NCBI GenBank assembly: GCA_947643945.1
Contig: CANRXN010000058.1
Location: 1 to 6,729, forward strand
DNA length: 6,729 nucleotides
Reading direction: 5' to 3'
DNA from: an uncultured Clostridium sp.
GTDB lineage: Bacteria > Bacillota > Clostridia > TANB77 > CAG-508
In this document: one piece after another, positions 5,520 through 6,729 of the stretch
How the letters are laid out: each line of letters opens with the position of its first letter
Position numbering within the stretch: position 1 is the stretch's first letter
The notes under the pieces: generated by a model
Told to the model about the DNA's origin: nothing
Database searches by the model: none
What the model saw: only the letters and a program-made list of their open reading frames with translations
Made by a program: the position numbers and the translations under genes

Positions 5520-6465
5520 ATGAATAATAAATTTGACTTTTATGATAAAACAAACTTAAAATCTTACAACTTAAATGAAAGTATGAGATATCAACTAAAC
5601 ATGTTAGATAAATTAGATGTATTTACAAGAAAACATTGCGAAAATGTAGCAAGCTTAACTTGTAGGCTTTGTGAATATCTTCATTGTAATAAAAATTTTA
5701 CCGAGTACTGCACCATTTGTGCCTATTTGCATGACATTGGAAAATTATTCATTCCTTCTTCTGTTTTACAAAAGCCAGGAAAACTAACAGAAGAAGAATA
5801 TGAAACCATGAAAACTCATACCACCTTAGGCTATAAAATGTGCATGAAAGACCCTATGCTAAGACCTTATGCAGCAGGTGCTTACTACCATCACGAAGCT
5901 TTAAATGGTACCCGGATACCCTCAAGGCTTAACAAAGAAAGACATTCCTTATGAAGCACAAATCATTCGTGTTGCTGACGAATATGATGCAATTGTTAGT
6001 AAAAGGCAATACAAATCACACATTGGCATTTCTGATACTTTAAAAATATTAATTGAAAATACCAAACCAAGTGACTCCTTATCAAAGTCAAGTACACTTG
6101 AGAAAATGGTAGAAAACACTAAGCTTGGAAAAAACAATGCTACTATTGTAAAAAAACTATTTAAAGTTGTAATCGACGACATTGAATATGAAATCTACTG
6201 TACTGGGAAGTATGTAAATGAATTACAAGAAGAACTAAAAAGATTTGAACAAATAAAAGCTTACCTAGAAAAAATGGAAAAAGCTAAAAAGGAAAAAGAT
6301 AAAAATTATTACCTTGCAGGTGCTAAAATGTTATTAAAAAATGATGAAACTTTAGAAAATTATGTTTCTAGGTATGAAGAATATAAAAACGCTTACCAAA
6401 CTAGAAAATCTATCATTGATAATCTTTATCATGAAATTAAAATTATAAAAAAATTAAAAGTTTAA
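5520..6465 (+). CDS. HD-GYP domain phosphodiesterase-like protein, read through a +1 shift at CGG
   Basis: HD-GYP proteins are metal-dependent phosphohydrolases, usually cleaving cyclic di-GMP. ATG 5520 follows AAAGGAG by nine bases. The frame shows H39 (RKHCENVA), the HD pair H71-D72 in YLHDIGKLFIP, H100 (KTHTTLG) and H124-H125 (YYHHEALNGT). It then meets CGG at 5913-5915, inside the signature motif. Unshifted, it ends after 144 residues and lacks both GYP and the last metal ligand. With one base skipped it reads HHEALNGTGYPQGL, then IIRVADEYDAIVSKRQY (D153), completing the domain, and continues to a stop at 6463-6465 for 314 residues. Residues about 220-300 are lysine/glutamate-rich and probably coiled coil. 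There is no receiver or membrane domain. The canonical aspartate of HHExxDG is asparagine here. A gene broken by mutation is the alternative; the five-site pattern argues against it. Confidence 0.88.
5913..5915 (+). other. In-frame CGG codon acting as +1 frameshift site in the HD-GYP gene
   Basis: The unshifted codons are AAT GGT ACC CGG ATA CCC. Omitting the C at 5913 gives ACC GGA TAC CCT CAA GGC, encoding T-G-Y-P-Q-G. The skipped base therefore produces the glycine of the GYP signature itself. The shift follows codon 131. Confidence 0.85.
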
Positions 6466-6507
6466 CGTCCCCACTGGTTCCGGGTTTAAATGGGGACGTT
6501 CCTTTTG
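6464..6507. repeat. GGGGACGTT hairpin between convergent genes; terminator and possible REP-like element
   Basis: AACGTCCCCA (6464-6473) and TGGGGACGTT (6491-6500) are perfect 10-bp arms around a 17-nt loop; the plus strand continues CCTTTT. On the minus strand the stem is followed by AAACTTTTAATTTTTTT, so it could end both the HD-GYP transcript and the toxin transcript. It overlaps the last two bases of the HD-GYP stop codon. The GGGGACGTTCCTTTT half resembles the core of the inverted repeat at 2711-2783, suggesting a shared repeat family (inference). Confidence 0.7.
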
Positions 6508-6515
6508 GCAAAATT

Positions 6516-6729
6516 TTATTCATCTAATCCAAAGCTCACACCCAAAGCATTGTTGACTTTATCAATTATTTTTTCATCATCGATGTGACCAATTCGTTCT
6601 TTTAATCTGCTTTTATCAATGGTTCTAATTTGCTCTGCAAGCACAACAGAATTACTTTTCAATCCACAAGAATTAGAATCTATCTCAATATGAGTTGGTA
6701 ACTTATTTTTTCCAGTTTGAGAAGTAATT
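6516..6729 (-). CDS. MazF/PemK-family toxin, C-terminal part
   Basis: An open minus-strand frame enters from the right edge and stops at TAA 6516-6518, giving the last 70 residues. It reads ITSQTGKNKLPTHIEI, then SCGLKSNSVVLAEQIRTIDK and SRLKERIGHID, ending ALGVSFGLDE. The sequence T-x-K-LPTH-hEI, GL-S-VVLAEQIRTIDKSRL and the closing ALG-S-GL are typical of clostridial MazF/PemK endoribonucleases, which cut mRNA at short motifs and are neutralised by a small antitoxin encoded just upstream. The N-terminal part with the catalytic arginine and any antitoxin lie outside the window. The frame is intact here and has no in-frame CGG. Confidence 0.88.
   Translation of the reverse strand, partial: ITSQTGKNKLPTHIEIDSNSCGLKSNSVVLAEQIRTIDKSRLKERIGHIDDEKIIDKVNNALGVSFGLDE

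Noticed and set aside
1396..5915. Random homopolymer sequencing errors as the cause of the frameshifts
   Set aside because: All five are +1, all are a C before a glycine GG, and two (TTA C GGA, AAG C GGA) do not lengthen any run. No indels occur at the many A and T runs in the same genes. The explanation stays possible for the six-C run in mnmA alone.
1396..5915. Systematic base-calling error at a methylated CCGG motif
   Set aside because: CCGG is present at three shift sites (mnmA, first aspS site, HD-GYP), which looked attractive. The second aspS site (TACGG) and the TSCPD site (AGCGG) lack it, so the in-frame CGG codon is the better common factor.
5949..6182. Minus-strand open frame of 77 codons
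   Set aside because: Antisense shadow of the HD-GYP gene without a ribosome binding site.
1..6729. CRISPR array, tRNA or rRNA genes
   Set aside because: No regularly spaced repeats and no tRNA or rRNA signatures were seen on either strand.

Overview
The window is AT-rich, with AGA-type arginine codons, strong purine-rich ribosome binding sites and TTGACA/TATAAT-like promoters. The proteins (OmpR-type regulator, aspS, mnmA, a TSCPD protein, a KGSVTLFVL-type surface protein, an HD-GYP protein, a MazF/PemK toxin) point to a low-GC Firmicute, probably an uncultured clostridial lineage.

Layout, in minus-strand order: the window opens at its right edge (6516-6729) with the C-terminal part of a MazF/PemK toxin, convergent with a plus-strand HD-GYP gene (5520-6465) across a hairpin. 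Divergent from HD-GYP, from back-to-back promoters, runs a membrane-anchored tail-collar protein (4620-5363) with its own terminator. Next comes a probable aspS - TSCPD - mnmA operon (4526 to 1335) under a good sigma-A promoter, with a perfect 32-bp inverted repeat in its first intercistronic gap. An OmpR/PhoB response regulator (512-1255) follows with its own promoter and terminator, then the 5' part of an Rpn/PD-(D/E)XK nuclease gene (1-301).

The outstanding observation is translational. aspS (twice), mnmA, the TSCPD gene and the HD-GYP gene each need a +1 frameshift to give the expected protein. All five shifts fall on an in-frame CGG codon. Skipping its C puts a glycine GGA or GGG codon in frame, and known family sequence resumes at once. 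These five are the only in-frame CGG codons I find in roughly 2000 codons here. About 14 out-of-frame CGG trinucleotides in the same genes (such as TAC GGA or GGC GGA) have no associated shift. Two sites (TTA CGG, AAG CGG) are not homopolymer runs, so ordinary sequencing slippage is a poor explanation. The simplest reading is that CGG has no normal arginine decoding in this organism and acts as a +1 frameshift signal, or that CGGN is read as a four-base glycine codon. Decay is unlikely, because aspS is normally essential and would need two efficient shifts per protein.

Secondary points are the perfect inverted repeat and a related GGGGACG hairpin (possibly REP-like mobile repeats), the fusion of a pilin-like membrane segment to a phage tail-collar domain, and the unusual leader of the Rpn gene.
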